Positions 23,751 to 36,984 of a DNA stretch of 64,000 bases are shown here, in pieces. Position numbers and translations under genes: made by a program. This DNA is from Halicephalobus mephisto (taxonomy: Eukaryota > Nematoda > Chromadorea > Rhabditida > Panagrolaimidae). The notes below the pieces were generated by a model. It had not been told where the DNA came from. It made no database searches and was given only the letters and a program-made list of their open reading frames with translations. Position 1 is the first letter of the stretch. Every line of letters starts with the position of its first letter. The DNA is taken from NCBI GenBank assembly GCA_009193035.1, contig SWDT01000009.1, positions 186,001 to 250,000 of the forward strand, in the 5' to 3' direction.

Positions 23751-24959
23751 TTTTAATTTTAATCTAAAAATTAAAAAAATTTTATTTAAAAAAAATTTGC
23801 ATAATTACGATTAATTTTATTTAAAAAATTAAAAATTGATTAATCATCGAAATTTTTGCAAAAAAATAAAATATACAAAAAATTTTTGAGGATTACTTTC
23901 GGGATTAATAGGACAAAATTAAAGCAAATTTTTACGGTCTCTGGATGGGATTATCTCACGTAAGGGATTTCAGAATATATAACCGATTTTTGACCTTTTA
24001 AAGTTAAATATCGATTAAAAATTTAAACCTTTTTAAATAAAAAATAAAATTAAAATTAAATAAAATTAAAATAAATTAAATAAAAATTAAAAATTAAATA
24101 AAATATTAATTTTAAACTTTTTTGAAATAAAATAAAAATAAATATTAGTTTTAAACTTTTTTAAAATAGAAATTAAATTAAATATTAATTTTAAATTTTT
24201 TTAAATAAAAAATAATCGAAATAAAGTTAAATATAAATTGAAATAAATTTTAAATTGAAATAAAAAAATTAAATATAAATTAAAAACTTTACATTTTATA
24301 TTTTTTTAAAAAACAGAATTAAATATAAATTAAAAATTTTATATTTAAAAAAAAATCGAAATATAAATTTGAAATTTTACATTTTACATTTTATATTTTT
24401 TTAAAATCGAATTAAATATAAATTTAAAATTTTATATTTTATATTTTCTTTAAAAATAGAATTTGAATTAAAGTCATCGAAATCTGGAGACCTTGTGGTC
24501 TGATCAATTTTGCCTTGATCAAAGTTTAAAGTTCTTCCAAAAAATAAAAAATTAAAGAAACTTTTCTACGGTTTCCTCTAAACAACAAACTTTAAAAATA
24601 TTAATACAGTAGTTACAGTAATTTATATACAAATTGAAAAATATAAGATATTCCTAAGAGATTCAAAAAACTTATTCACAAAATAAAATTTTTTTAAAAA
24701 AAATTTCTAAACAAATTTATATTTTTAAAATTAAACTTTTAAAAAAACTAAAAATTAAAAAAAAATAAAATTTTAAATAAAAAAAAATTTTTTTTAATAA
24801 AAAATTTAAAAAAAAATTAATTTTTAAATAAGAAAATTTTTTAAAACTTATTTTTTGAATAAAAAATTTTAAAAAAAATTAATTTTTTTAAATAATAAAA
24901 TTTTTAAAAACTTATTTTTTGAATAAAATTTTTTTTAAAACAAATGTTTCTTTAAAAAT

Positions 24960-25540
24960 TTTTAAAAAATGTCTGTTCTTAAAACGAAAACCTTCATAGT
25001 GAAGACAAATCGTAAAACGAAACCACGAAAAAAATTATTTTTAAAATGAAAACCGTCATTAAGACGAAAACCTTCAAAAAATTCTTAAAACGAATATCGT
25101 CAAAAAGTTCCTAATTTTAAAACGGAAATTTTTGGAAAAACTATTTTAAAACGAAAATTTCTGGAAATCTAAATCTTAAGACGAAAGCTTTCGAAAAAAA
25201 TTGGTCTTGGAACGAAAACTTTCTTTAAAACAATTTTAGTCTTAGGACGAAAGTTAAAAAAAATTTATCTTGAAAAGTTGTTTTAAAACAAAATTCAAAA
25301 TTTTGGTCTCAAGACGAAAATCATTGAAAAATTCTAGTTTTGAAACAAAAGTTTAAAAAAGATTAGTCCTAAAAAGAAAATTTTCAAAAAAACTTATTTT
25401 AAAACAAAATTCAAAAACTTTGGTCTCAAGACGAAAATTATTAAAAAATTTGCTTCTGAAACGAAAACTTTCTTTAAAACAATTTTAGTCTTAGGACGAA
25501 AGTTTAAAAAAGATTTAATCCTGAAATGCAGATTTCCAAA
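24960..25540. repeat. Diverged array with TTAAAACGAAAA / CTTAGGACGAAAG
   Basis: Some fifteen imperfect units of 30-40 bp share (A/C)TTAA(A/G)ACGAAA(A/G), often preceded by TTTTGGTCT. The arrangement is irregular, which suggests an old array. Confidence 0.6.
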
Positions 25541-25919
25541 AAAAATTATGAAATGACATTAACATGATTTACGTAAAAGGATTAAGAATTGGATAAATGT
25601 TTTATCTACAAAATCACCTGTTTGAAATGACCAGCTGCCGGTTATACAAAATACGGATTCTAACCTACGAAGGATTATTCCAAAATTGAATCTGGATTTT
25701 TCTATTAAATGATCTAAATTAATTTTTTGCAAAAGATTGAATTTTTCCTTTGGGAGATTATAAAAGAGTAATCTCATTTAAAAACTTGAATAAAGGAATT
25801 AACGTGGAACAGACGTAAGAATCGAGGCCAAAGGTTGAGGGACTAGTGCTGGATTCCCAAGTCATCCACAGTAAGAAAACAATCCTCATCGTCAGGACCG
25901 TCGATTTTCGCATAAATTT

Positions 25920-26320
25920 CAAATTAAGATAAATCCCAAAATCGAAAAGTTCAAGTTTTAATCAAATTAATCTGAATTTGAAAATTAAAAAGTTCAGATT
26001 TCGAACTAGTTTCAATTCGAAATTTAAAAGTTAAAATTTGAATCAAATTAATTCAAATTTCGAAATCGAGAAATTCGAATATATTTCAAATCAACCAGAA
26101 TTTCGAAATTTAAAAGTTAGAATTTGAATTAAAATAATTCAAATTTCGAAATCGAAAAGTTAAAATTCAAGCCGAATGAATTCGAATTCAAAAACCGAAA
26201 GATTTGAATAGATTTCGAATTAATTCAAATTTCGAAATTTAAAAATTAGAATTTAAATAAAATTAATTCGAATTCAGAAACCGAAAAATTCAAATCGATA
26301 ATCGAAAATTTCAAAATTCA
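25920..26320. repeat. Six copies of a roughly 62-bp unit rich in AATTCGAAATT
   Basis: Units contain TTCAAATTTCGAAAT(C/T), GAAAAGTTAAAATTTGAAT and AAATTAATTC. TTCGAA palindromes recur every 20-30 bp. Confidence 0.6.
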
Positions 26321-27649
26321 ATAATTTTGTTCATTTTTAATAAAGTTTTTTTAGAGACTTCCATATCTACAGTAACCACACAAGAATATAGAATTCCACA
26401 AAAAAATTTCCTTTATTTTTGGTCTCAAATGAAAAACTCCGAAAATTAGCGTTAAAACAATTTTTAAAAATTTTATAATTTTTTTATTTTTATAAAAATT
26501 AAATTTTAAAAAAATAAATTTAAAAATCCCGAAAATTGACGTCAGAATACATTTTTGGAATTTCATAATATATATTTTTGTTTTTTAAAATAACTATAAT
26601 TCCACAAAATCTTCCAAAATCCACTACGAAATTCCGAATTTTATGGAATTTTTACAGAATTTTCTGAAAAATTTTTAAGAATTTCACAGATGATAGAAAA
26701 TTCCAGAATCCAAAAAAAATTTTTAAAGTCGTCCAGAATCTCACTGAAATTTTCTAAAATTTCTAAATTTATAAATTTATAAAGTTATTCAAATTTTTTT
26801 AAATTTTAAAATTATTCAAATTTTTCTAAATTTTAAAATTTTAAAATTTCTAAATTTTTAAAATTATTCAAATTTTTCTAAATTTCTAAATTTTTAAATT
26901 ATTCAAATTTTTCTAAATTTTTAAATTTCTAAATTTTTAAAATTATTCAAATTTTTCTAAATTTTCTAAATTTTAAAATGATTTAAATTTGGAATTTTTT
27001 TAAGTTTTAAAAATTCACGTTAAAGTAAATTTTTGAATTTCTTTTAAAATTTTCGTTAAGACAAAGTAAACAGCGATTTTGGAAAAACGGATTTGACATC
27101 AGAGGTCTTGACCCATGGTCGGATTCAGTAAAAAGTAAATGTAACATGTGGGTTGATTCTTAAAAATAAACAATTTTACAATTTTCAAAATCAAAATATA
27201 TAAAAAATATTTCTGCAAGTTTTTTTTAATTTTCAAAAAAAAATTAAAAATTAAAGTTTTTCAAAAATTTTCAAAAAAAAATTAAAAATTAAAGTTTTTT
27301 AAAAATTAAAAAAATTAAAGTTTTTCAAAAATTTTCAAAAAAAAATTAAAAATTAAAGTTTTTCAAAAAATTAAAAAAATTAAAGTTCGAAAAATTCCAA
27401 AAAAAAATTAAAATCTTTTAAGAAATTTCAAAAAAAAATTAAAAATAAAATTGTTTTAAAATTTTTTCAGAAACTGAAAACTCTGGTTTTAGATAAATCA
27501 GAACAGGATCGGATTTTTATCTCAGGAACGGCTTTATAGAAAGAAGCTGTTCTTTTGAATCAAATTATCCGAAAGTTAGAGAAAAACTGCTGGAAGAAGA
27601 ACGTCGAATCTGGGTGTTCTCGTTGATAAGGCCTTGCTAGATAAGTTTT

Positions 27650-27740
27650 TCCTCCGCAAGACTGGTCACCCGGCCGGGGCGTTTCAAATTGCACGGCCTA
27701 ATGGACTGGCCGCGTGCCCGAGCGAGTGACCGACGTGAAG
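27650..27740. other. GC-rich fold-back segment, candidate structured RNA
   Basis: In a strongly AT-rich setting this 90-bp block contains GGTCACCCGGCCGGGGCG and, 30 nt later, CGCGTGCCCGAGCGAGTGACC. These are imperfect reverse complements (outer GGTCAC/GTGACC exact). Inside lies a second pair, CACGGCC and GGCCGCGTG. The result is a nested stem of roughly 20 bp. There is no tRNA B-box and no resemblance that I can name to known RNAs. The 130 bp upstream (27,520-27,650) are also GC-richer and lack a long ORF. Confidence 0.35.
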
Positions 27741-28004
27741 CACATTCGAAATTGATTAACTTGGTCTGACGTCCACGAATTTGGTTCAAAAATTTATTTT
27801 TTGAAAGTTTCAAAATGTATTTTTTGAAAGTTTCAAAATTTATTTTTTGAAAGTTCCAAAAAAATCATATTGTTATAAAATTTAAACATGAAATTTTTTA
27901 AAAAAATTTAGAAAAAAATAATTTTTTCACAAATTACTATTTTTATAATTTTTGTGAAAAATTCAAAAAGTTCAAAAAATTAAGTTTTTTAAAATTGTTT
28001 TAAC

Positions 28005-28590
28005 GTGAAATTTCGGAATTTAGGTAAAAGAACAAGAAGAGAGAGAGAGAAGACGGAGCGAGTCGTTTTTGATAGCACATTGCCGTTTTTTCCACTTTTT
28101 CAAAGATCTCTCGTTTTTTGCGGGAATTCAAAAACTACTAAATTTAAAAAAATCTTCTCAACACGAAATTTTGGAAGAATCCTAAAAAGAAAAAGAATGC
28201 GTCGTTTTTGATAGCACATTGCCGTTTTTTCCACTTTTTCAAAGATCTTTCGTTTTTTGCGGAAATTCAAAAATTACTAAATTTAAAAAAATTTAAATTT
28301 AAATTTAAAAAAAATCCTTTCAACAAGAAATTCTGGAAGAATCCTAAAAAGAAAAAGAATGAGTCAAATTAAGTGCCATTTTCCCATTTTTCCACTTTTT
28401 CAAAGATCTCTCACTTTTCGCGGGAATTCAAAAACTACTAAATTTCGAAAATTAAAAAGAAAAAGTTTCTTAACACGAAATGTCAGAATTATTTCTAAGA
28501 AATAAAAATAAATTAAATTCAACGTTAATTTTAACTTTTTAAAAATTTTCCATTTTTCGCGGGAATTTAAAAATTTCAAAAAATTACATA
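28005..28590. repeat. Three to four tandem copies of a 170-190 bp unit with GCGGGAATTCAAAAA
   Basis: Copies share TTTTGATAGCACATTGCCGT, TTTTTCCACTTTTTCAAAGA, TCTCTCGTTTTTTGCGGGAA and AATTCTGGAAGAATCCTAAA, starting near 28,010, 28,150 and 28,325, with a decayed fourth near 28,480. The same TCTCTC-TTTTACGCGGGAATTC element reappears twice at 58.7-58.9 kb. Confidence 0.85.
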
Positions 28591-29059
28591 TTGTTTTTGT
28601 TCGATTATAATTTTTGTTTTATGATTTTTAAATTTATGCATTATATTTAATCAAAAATTGACAGGATCACTTTACGTCCCCCAAGGGTGAGGAACTTTGA
28701 AGAAAACCGGAAATCCGGGTCTCGGAGGGACTAAAGACCTGCCTCAGGTAAAGTTCGTCTTTCCCGAGGGCTTCTGTCGACCTTTAATTAACCAGGAAAG
28801 TCAAAATGGCAAAAATTGAGGAAATCGAGAAAATTCTGCATTATAAAATTAAAAAACACAAAATTCGACAATTTTAGGAATTTTCCAAAATTTTCAATTT
28901 TAATAAAAAAATTAATAAATTTCGGTCATTTTTTAGGGACAGATTTCTTTTTTCAAATGTAATCATTAATCCACCAGAAGTTAAACTAAAATTATCTTTT
29001 TAATTTTATATAATTAAAGAAGTAGTAATTAAACCCCTGACTAAAGAATAAATTAATCA

Positions 29060-32000
29060 TCGCTCCTGTCAGGACCAGCAATTAAAAGCGTTTTACAAAA
29101 TGAAAAAAATTATTTCTCAAAAAAAGTCAGTGGTCCTGACACGAAAAATATTTAAAAGTTCATTTACAAATTCTTAGTTAAAAAATTAAACATCATTCGT
29201 GTCGGGACCAACGATTGTGGAAGTCTTAAAAAATGAAAAAATTATTAAATAAAATAACAATGGTCCTGGCACGAAAGTAGTTAAAGGTTCATTTACAAGT
29301 TACTAATCCAAAAAAATTAATTAAACATCATTCGTGTCGGGACCAACGATTGTGGAAGTCTTAAAAAATGAAAAAATTATTAAATAAAATAACAATGGTC
29401 CTGGCACGAAAATAGTTAAAGGTTCATTTACAAGTTACTAATTCAAAAAAATTAATTAAACATCATTCGTGTCGGGACCAACGATTGTGAAAATCTTAAA
29501 AAGGAAAAAATTATTAAATAAAATAACAATGGTCCTGGCACGAAAGTAGTTAAAGGTTCATTTACAAGTTACTAATCCAAAAAAATTAATTAAACATCAT
29601 TCGTGTCGGGACCAACGATTGTGGAAGTCTTAAAAAATGAAAAAATTATTAAACAGAATGACAATGGTCCTGGCACGAAAATAGTTAAAGGTTCATTTAC
29701 AAGTTACTAATTCAAAAAAGTTAATTAAACACTATTCGTGTCGGGACCAACGATTGTGAAAATCTTTAACGAAAAAAATCTTAAATAGAATGAAAATGGT
29801 CCTGACACGAAAATATCCAAAGCTTCATTTACAAACGTACAACCCAAAAATGAATTAAACACTATTCGTGTCGGGACCAACTATTGTGAAAATATTTTTA
29901 AAATGTTAAATAAAATAATAATGGTCCTGACACGAAAATATCTAGAAAATCATTTATAAATTATTAACTCAAAAATAAATTAAACACTTTTCGTGTTGAG
30001 ACCATTAATTTGAAAACTTCTTAAAAAATACAAAAAAATTTTTAATGAATACAGTATAATTTATAAACTTGTAGTCAAAGAATAAATTAATCATCATTTT
30101 CATCAGGATTTGAAATTGAAAAAAGTAAAAAAATAAAAAAGAAATTTTTGAATAAAAGGACATTGGTTTTGGCACGAAAATAATTAAAAGGTCTTTTGTA
30201 AATTTGTAGTCTAAAAATAAATTAATCATCATTTTTGTCAAAAATCGCAATTCAAAAAGGTCTTTAGAAAATTAAAAAAATTATTTAATAAAACTACAGT
30301 AATCCTGAAAAAAAAGTTAAAAACCATTTGCAAGTTCGTAGTTTAAAAATAAACTAAACGTCATTCGTATCCAGATTGAATATTGCAAAAGGTCTTTAGA
30401 AAGCGAAAAATTTTGAAAAGGACGTTGGTCTTGGGGCGAAAATAGTCAAAGGTTCAGTTACAAATTTGCAACCCAAAAATAAATTAAACATTATTCGTGT
30501 CGGGACCAGAAATTAAAAAAATCTTAGAAAACGAGGAAATTGTTTAAAAAAACTTGTAGTGGTCCCAGCACGAAAATAGTCAAAGGTTTAGTTGCAAATT
30601 TGCAACCCAAAAATAAATTTAAAATTATTCGTGTCGGGACCAGAAATTACGACAATTCTTAGAAAACAAAGAAATTGTTTAAAAAAACTTGTAGTGGTCC
30701 CAGCACGAAAATAGTCAAAGGTTCAGTTACAAATTTGCAACCCAAAAATAAATTAAACATTATTCGTGTCGGGACCAGAAGTTCAAAAATTCTTAGAAAA
30801 TGAGGAAATTGTTTAAAAAAACTTATAGTGGTCCCAGCACGAAAATAGTCAAAGGTTTAGTTGCAAATTTGCAACCCAAAAATAAATTTAAAATTATTCG
30901 CGTCGGGACCAAAAGTTAAAAAATTCTTAGAAAACAGGAAAATTGTTTAAAAAAACTTGTAGTGGTCCCGATACGAAAATTGTCTAAACGTTCATCTACA
31001 ATTTTGGAATTAAAAAATTGATTATCATTCGTGCTAAAATTAAAATTAAAAAAGTTTTTTAAAACGTTAAATAACACTGGTCCTGGCACGAAAACTACTT
31101 CATGAATCATTTGTAAATTTGTAGTCAATACGTAAATGGAATAGTATTCGTGTCAGGACAGTTAATTAAAAATTTTTTTTAAATCTAAAAAAAGAAATTA
31201 TTTAATAAAAAAAAACGTCGGTTTTGGCACGAAAAATGATTAAAGAATAATTTGCAAATTTGTGGTTGAAGATTAAACATCATCCAAGTCGGGATTGGCA
31301 ATTAAAACAGGGCCTTAGGAAATTAAAAAAGATATTTTTGAACAAAACCACATTGGTCCTGGAACGAAAACGGTTAAAGAATAATCTCCAAATACGTAGT
31401 CGCGGAACAAATCAAACATCATTCATGTCGGCACTAGCAATTAAAGTTTTTTTAGAAAATGTAAAAAATCTTTAAAGATCAGTGGTCCTGGCACGAAAAA
31501 TATTTAAAAGTTCATTTACAAATTACTAATTCAAAAAGAAATTAAACATCATTCGTGTCGAGACCAACGATTGTGAAAATCTTTTTAAAATGTTAAACAG
31601 AATGACAATGGTCCTAGCACGAAAGTAGTTAAAGGTTCATTTACAAGTTACTAATCCAAAAAAATTAATTAAACACTATTCGTGTCGGGACCAACAATTG
31701 CGGAAGTCTTAAAAAATGGAAAAATTATTAAACAAAATGACAATGGTCCTGAGACGAAAATATCTAAAGGTTCATTTACAAGTTACTAATTCAAAAATTA
31801 ATTAAACATCATTCGTGTCGGGACCAACGATTGTGGAAGTCTTAAAAAAGGAAAAAATTATTAAATAAAATAACAATGGTCCTAGCACGAAAATAGTTAA
31901 AAGTTCATTTACAAGTTACTAATCCAAAAAAATTAATTAAACATCATTCGTGTCGGGACAAACAATTGTGGAAGTCTTAAAAAATGAAAAAATTATTAAA

Positions 32001-33480
32001 TAGAATAACAATGGTCCTGAGACGAAAATATCTAAAGGTTCATTTATTAATTATTAACCCGGAAATAAATTAAACACTTTTCGTGCCAGGACGAACAATT
32101 ATAAAAATTCTCAGAAAATGAAAAAAGACTTAAATAAAACTACCGTAATCGTGACACAAATGATGCTTAAAAGGTCATTTATAGATTCGTAGTCGTAGAA
32201 CAGATTAAACATCATTCGTTTCAGGATTCGGAATTGCAACGTATTCGAAAACGGAGATTAGAAACCTCCCGAATGATGCCATTGGTCTTGGAAAGAAAAA
32301 TATCCAAAAAATTATTAACTAAATTTAAAATCGAAAATTGAATTAATCTTCACTCGTGTCGGGATTATTTGAAACTTATTTTAAAATAAACGAATTTGGT
32401 TCTGGAACGAAAAATATTTATTTTTTTAAATATGATTTTGGTGTTCCTTTAATGTAAACAGGAAAGCTCGTGGCCGGCAGGTGAATCAAACGGTGCACCA
32501 GGACCACTACTTTAAGCATGTCCTTAGAGAATGAAGATCAGAAAAATTATTTAATAAAAAAATCTGGTCTCGAAGCGAATTAAACAAAAAATAACTAAAT
32601 TTTTAATTTAAATACAAATTAAATATAATTCGTGTCAGGACCACTACTTTAAACATATCCTTAGAGAATGAAGATCAAAAAAAATTATTTAATAAAAGAA
32701 CCTGGTCTTGAGGCGAATTAAACAAAAAATAACTAAATTTCTAATTTAAATGTAAATTAAATACAATTCGTGTCAGGACCACTACTTTAAGCATGTCCTT
32801 AGAAAATGAAAAAAATTATTTAATAAAAGAACCTGGTCTCGAAGCGAATTAAACAAAAAATAACTAAATTTTTAATTTAAATACAAATTAAATATAATTC
32901 GTGTCAGGACCAGTACTTGCAACCTGTCCTTAGAGAATGAAGATCAGAAAAAATTATTTAATAAAAAAAACCTGGTCTCGAAGCGAATTAAGCATAAAAA
33001 AGATAATTAAATTTCTGACCAACATACAAATTAAATACGATTCATGTCAGGACCACTAATTTAAGCATGTCCTTAGAAAATGAAAAAAATTACTTAATAA
33101 AAAAATCTGGTCTCGAAGCGAATTAAACAAAAAATAACTAAATTTTTAATCAAAATATAAATTAAATACTATTTGTGTCAGAATCAGTACTTATAATATA
33201 TCTTAGAAAAACAAAAATCAAAAAAATATTCAATTTAAAACTTTTCGGTCCCGACACGAAAAATATTCAAAGGATAAATGACAGGATTTAAACCCAGGAA
33301 AATTGCTTTTCGTGTCAGGACCAGTACTTATAACATATCTTAGAAAAACAAAAATCAAAGAAATATTTAATTTAAAACTTTTCAATCCCGACACGAAAAA
33401 TATTCAAAGGATCAATGACGAAACTCAAATTTAAAAAAATAAAAATTCGCGTCGAGACCAATAATTAAAGCATTTTCAGG
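29060..33480. repeat. Array of about thirty 135-bp units, each with inverted arms
   Basis: The unit consists of AATGGTCCTGGCACGAAA, then AGTTAAAGGTTCATTTACAA, TTACTAATTCAAAAA, AATTAAACATCATTCGTGT and CGGGACCAACGATTGTGG, with an A-rich tail. Successive copies are 134-135 bp apart where regular (29,211, 29,346, 29,481, 29,615). GGTCCTG(G/A)CACGAA and TTCGTGTCGGGACC are reverse complements separated by about 60 nt, so each unit can form a 14-bp stem. Sub-families appear at 30,440-30,960 and at 32,500-33,180 (GGTCTCGAAGCGAATTAA paired with ATTCGTGTCAGGACC). A 40-bp GC-rich insert interrupts it near 32,460-32,500. Confidence 0.95.
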
Positions 33481-33879
33481 AAATGAAAATTAAGAACTTT
33501 GGTCTCATCACGAATAACCTTTAATTTATTTTTTAATTATAAAATTACTGATTTTTTAAAAGATCAACAAAAATAAAAATATTTTAGAATTTTCGCTGCG
33601 AGACCAATGTTTATTTTTTATTTTTTATTTTTCGACATAAATCAATAAATTTCGATGGTTTTTGATGAAACTACTGCTGATTCGTTATTTCCTGATAATT
33701 CGACCAAGACAGAACCCAAAATTTATTGATTTATGACAAACAAAGAAAAAACGTAAGTCCTGGTCTCGCCACGAATTCCGGTTCATCATTGTTCTTTTAT
33801 GAAATTAAATATTTGTTTCTCAAAGAACATTAACCAAATTCATATATGAAAAAACTAAAAAACACTCGTCACAAGACCA

Positions 33880-34830
33880 ATTTTAATTTTTAAAAATTAA
33901 CAAAATTCATTTTTATTTTTAAAAATTAATAAAATTCATTTTTTTTATTTTTAAAAATTTTTCATTTTTTTTTATTTTTAAAAATTAACAAAATTCATTT
34001 TTTTATTTTTAAAAATTAACAAAATTCATTTTTTCTATTTTTAAAAATTTCTCATTTTTTTTATTTTTAAAAATTAACAAAATTCATTTTTTCTATTTTT
34101 AAAAATTTTTCATTTTTTTTATTTTTAAAAATTTTTCATTTTTTTTATTTTTAAAAATTAACAAAATTCATTTTTTTTTATTTTTAAAATTCATTTTTAT
34201 TTTTAAAAATTAATAAAAATCATTTCTTTAAATTTTTTAACAAATTTTTAGAAAATTTAAATTTACTGACTTTTAAAAAGTAAAAAGGTAAAAATGTAAG
34301 TTTCGGTCCTGACACGAATGATATTTGATTTACTTTTGTCTTCCTATGGGGGTTGATTATTAGTCCTCTAAAGACTGCTAACCAAGATCGTACGTGAGGA
34401 AAATTAAAGCTTTTTCGTTCTGGGACCAATTCTAGTTTTTTAACTTTTAAAATTAATTTAAATTTTTTAAAATTTCTAAAATTAATTTATATTTTTTAAA
34501 ATTTCTAAAATTAATTTTTATTTTTTAAAATTTCTAAAATTAATTTTTATTTTTTAAAATTTCTAAAATTAATTTAAATTTTTTTAACTTTTAAAATTAA
34601 TTTTAATTTTTTTAAATTTCTAAAATTAATTTTAATTTTTTAAAATTTCTAAAATTAATTTTAATTTTTTTTAATTTGTAAAATAAATTTATATTTTTTT
34701 AACTTTTAAAATTAATTTTTATTTTTTTAAATTTATTAATTTTTTAAAAACTTTTTAGAATTAACTTTAATTTTTTTTATTTTTAAAATAAATTTAATTT
34801 TTAAAATAAAAATTCATAAATTTTGATTTT
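33880..34830. repeat. AT-rich tandem arrays (about 32-bp and 38-bp units)
   Basis: From 33,890 to 34,220 units of ATTCATTTTTTTTATTTTTA and AAAATTAACAAA repeat. From 34,440 to 34,740 units of TTTTTAAAATTTCTAAAATT and AATTTTTA repeat. A block between them (34,300-34,440) holds GGTCCTGACACGAATGATAT and CGTTCTGGGACCAATTC, another inverted pair of the window-wide motif. Confidence 0.85.
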
Positions 34831-35867
34831 TCTAAAATTATTAATTTTTTACTTTAAAAAAACTAAAATTTCCTGATTTATTTTAAAAATAGAAAAATCT
34901 CGGTCTCGTCACGAATAATACTTGATTAGTATTTTGTCATGAGGATTAGTTAGTAGTCCTTTCAAAACGACAAATCAGATATGTACGTGAAAAAAAAGAA
35001 AAAAATTTTTGGAGTAACATTAATGACAATTTTTTTAATTATTTTAGGTAAAAAATTAAAAATTTTATTATTACAAAAATTTGTAAATTTTGGTTTTTTT
35101 AATAAAAAATAAAAAATTTAAATTATTTTTATAAAAATTCATAAAATAATTTTTTTTAATAAAAAATAAAAAATTTTAATTATTTTTATAAAAATTCATA
35201 AAATAACTTTTCTTAATAAAAAATAAAAAATTTAAATTATTTTTATAAAAATTTGTAAATTTCGATTTTTTTAATAAAAAATTTATAAATTAATTTTCTT
35301 ATAAAAATTTTTAAATTTTAATTATTTTTATAAAAAAACTTAAAATTTCGGTTTTTTAATAAAAAAAAATTTAAAATTTCAATTTTTCTAAATTTAAAAT
35401 TTCTCATTTTTAATAATTTTTAAAAAACTTACATTTTTTGATTTTTTTAAAAAGTAAAAAAAATAAAAAAAGTAAATTTTGGTCCCGACACGAATGATTT
35501 TTGAGTGGAATTAGGTACTGATTTTTTAACTAATATTTTCCACGTATAGTCGTCCTCAGAAAAGTGAAATTGTAGAAAAGAGTATTTTTTGAATTAATTA
35601 GAGGTTTCCTCATCGATGGACAGATTAAGGAGATAAAACGACAGACCACACAAGAGGCAATAATTATCTTACTTTTATAGAACCAAAAAACGGGTGCTGT
35701 TACTAAATTGCCTTTTTGCTAATTTTCAATATGTAAAAATTTCCAGAATTCTAAATTTCAATTTTTTCACAAATTAGTTTTAAAACGAAAATTAGAAATT
35801 TTTTAGGATTTTCCAGAATTCTAAGTTTCAAATTTAAAAAAAAAATTGAAAATAAATTATTTTATTT

Positions 35868-36180
35868 TAATTGATAAAAATATTTAAATTTCTTAATTCA
35901 AAGTTGACTTGTGAATTTGTCCTAACACGAAAAGTTAAAATTTCGACCTCGAACTTTGACCGTAAAGCTTCGAAAAACAGAATTCAGAATTCGAGGTCGA
36001 AATTCGGATTTTTCGTTTTAAGACAACTTTTTGAAATGAAGAAATTCGTAAATATTATTTTACCTAAATTGATAAAAATATCTAAATTTTTTAATTCAAA
36101 ATTGACTTGTAAATTTGTCCTAACACGAAAAGTTAAAATTTCGACCTCGAACTTTGACCGTAAAGCTTCGAAAAACGGAG
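35868..36180. repeat. Direct repeat of about 115 bp, 193 bp apart, with an inverted partner
   Basis: Two nearly identical copies (about 35,868-35,980 and 36,061-36,175) contain TTGTCCTAACACGAAAAGTT, AAAATTTCGACCTCGAACTT and TGACCGTAAAGCTTCGAAAA. Between them AATTCGAGGTCGAAATTCGG and TTCGTTTTAAGACAA form the reverse complement of the core. The 128-codon ORF over this region simply reads through the duplication. Confidence 0.85.
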
Positions 36181-36649
36181 CACTGACAATAAAACAAGGA
36201 ACAAAAATTCCTGCAGCTGTCGAAAAAGCTCATAGATCCTTTAGAAACAGCAGGTGAAATATTTTATAAAATTTTTAATTTCTAGATTCAACATTATTAG
36301 GGAAATTTCTAGACCGAATTTCTTATTCGAAATAATTTTAAAAAAATAATGAAATTTTTATTTTTGAAAAAAAAAATAAAATTTGTTATAAATTCAAAAT
36401 TCTAAAAATAATTCAGTTTTTTTAAAATCAAAATTTTATAAAATTTTTCAGAATCCAGTGCAATATTTTGAAATTTTAAAAATATTACAAAAAATTTTTA
36501 ATTTTTGAAATTTTAAAAATATTATAAAATTTTTTAATTTTTGAAATTTTAAAAATATTACAAAAATTTTTAATTTTTTAATGAAATTTCCATCAAAATA
36601 GTTTTTTTATAACTCCACATCAATTGTAAAAAATCCAAATATTGCCTAA

Positions 36650-36984
36650 GGCATTGTTTCAACAATCTACAATGAAATTTTCCAAAAAAATTTGTCTCCA
36701 TAATCTGAACTTTTAGAAAAATTAGACTTCATTTATCTTGATAATCTGAACCTCCAGAAAAATTCCATTTATCTCTATAACTTGAATTTCCAGAAAAATT
36801 AGAATTTATTTATCTCCATAACTTGAACTTCCAGAAAAACTCCATTTGTCTCCAAAATTTGAATTTCCAAAAAAATTAAAATTTATTTCCATAATCTGAA
36901 CTTCCAGAAAAATCCCATTTGTCTCCATAACTTAAACTTCCAGAAAAATTCCATCTATCTCCATAACTTGAACTTCCAGAAAAA
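36650..36984. repeat. Tandem 35-55 bp repeats in the 3' flank of the helical-repeat gene
   Basis: Units of TTATCTCCATAACTTGAACT and TCCAGAAAAATTCCAT recur about eight times and stop exactly at the stop codon of the following gene (36,985). The last copy contributes the final sense codons (ATAAATGAAGTT on the minus strand), so the annotated C-terminus is partly repeat-derived. Confidence 0.8.

Larger units (their letters stand above)
23766..28990. other. Upstream intergenic DNA, no convincing gene
   Basis: AT-rich simple sequence fills 23,770-24,470, 24,620-24,970, 26,440-27,060, 27,170-27,470 and 27,780-28,000. The remainder is occupied by the arrays and structured segment listed separately. 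A GC-richer stretch at 28,655-28,800 shows a minus-strand open frame with acceptor-like GTCGACAG and a weak GTCTTT donor; it could be an upstream exon, but nothing confirms it. The promoter of the long zinc-finger isoform should lie just above 23,765. I see no specific motif. Confidence 0.6.

Noticed and set aside
23142..23756. A 204-codon open frame on the plus strand
   Set aside because: Most of it is the 36-bp repeat, whose length is a multiple of three and so keeps one frame open. The rest is antisense to the first exon of the zinc-finger gene.
29060..33480. Regular repeats with spacing that recalls a CRISPR array
   Set aside because: The genes have spliceosomal introns, so this is a nematode nucleus. 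Units are diverged, the between-core sequence is itself repeated, and there are no unique spacers or cas genes.
35871..36257. A 128-codon open frame on the plus strand
   Set aside because: It reads through two copies of a direct repeat; the peptide is duplicated in the same way and contains nothing recognisable.
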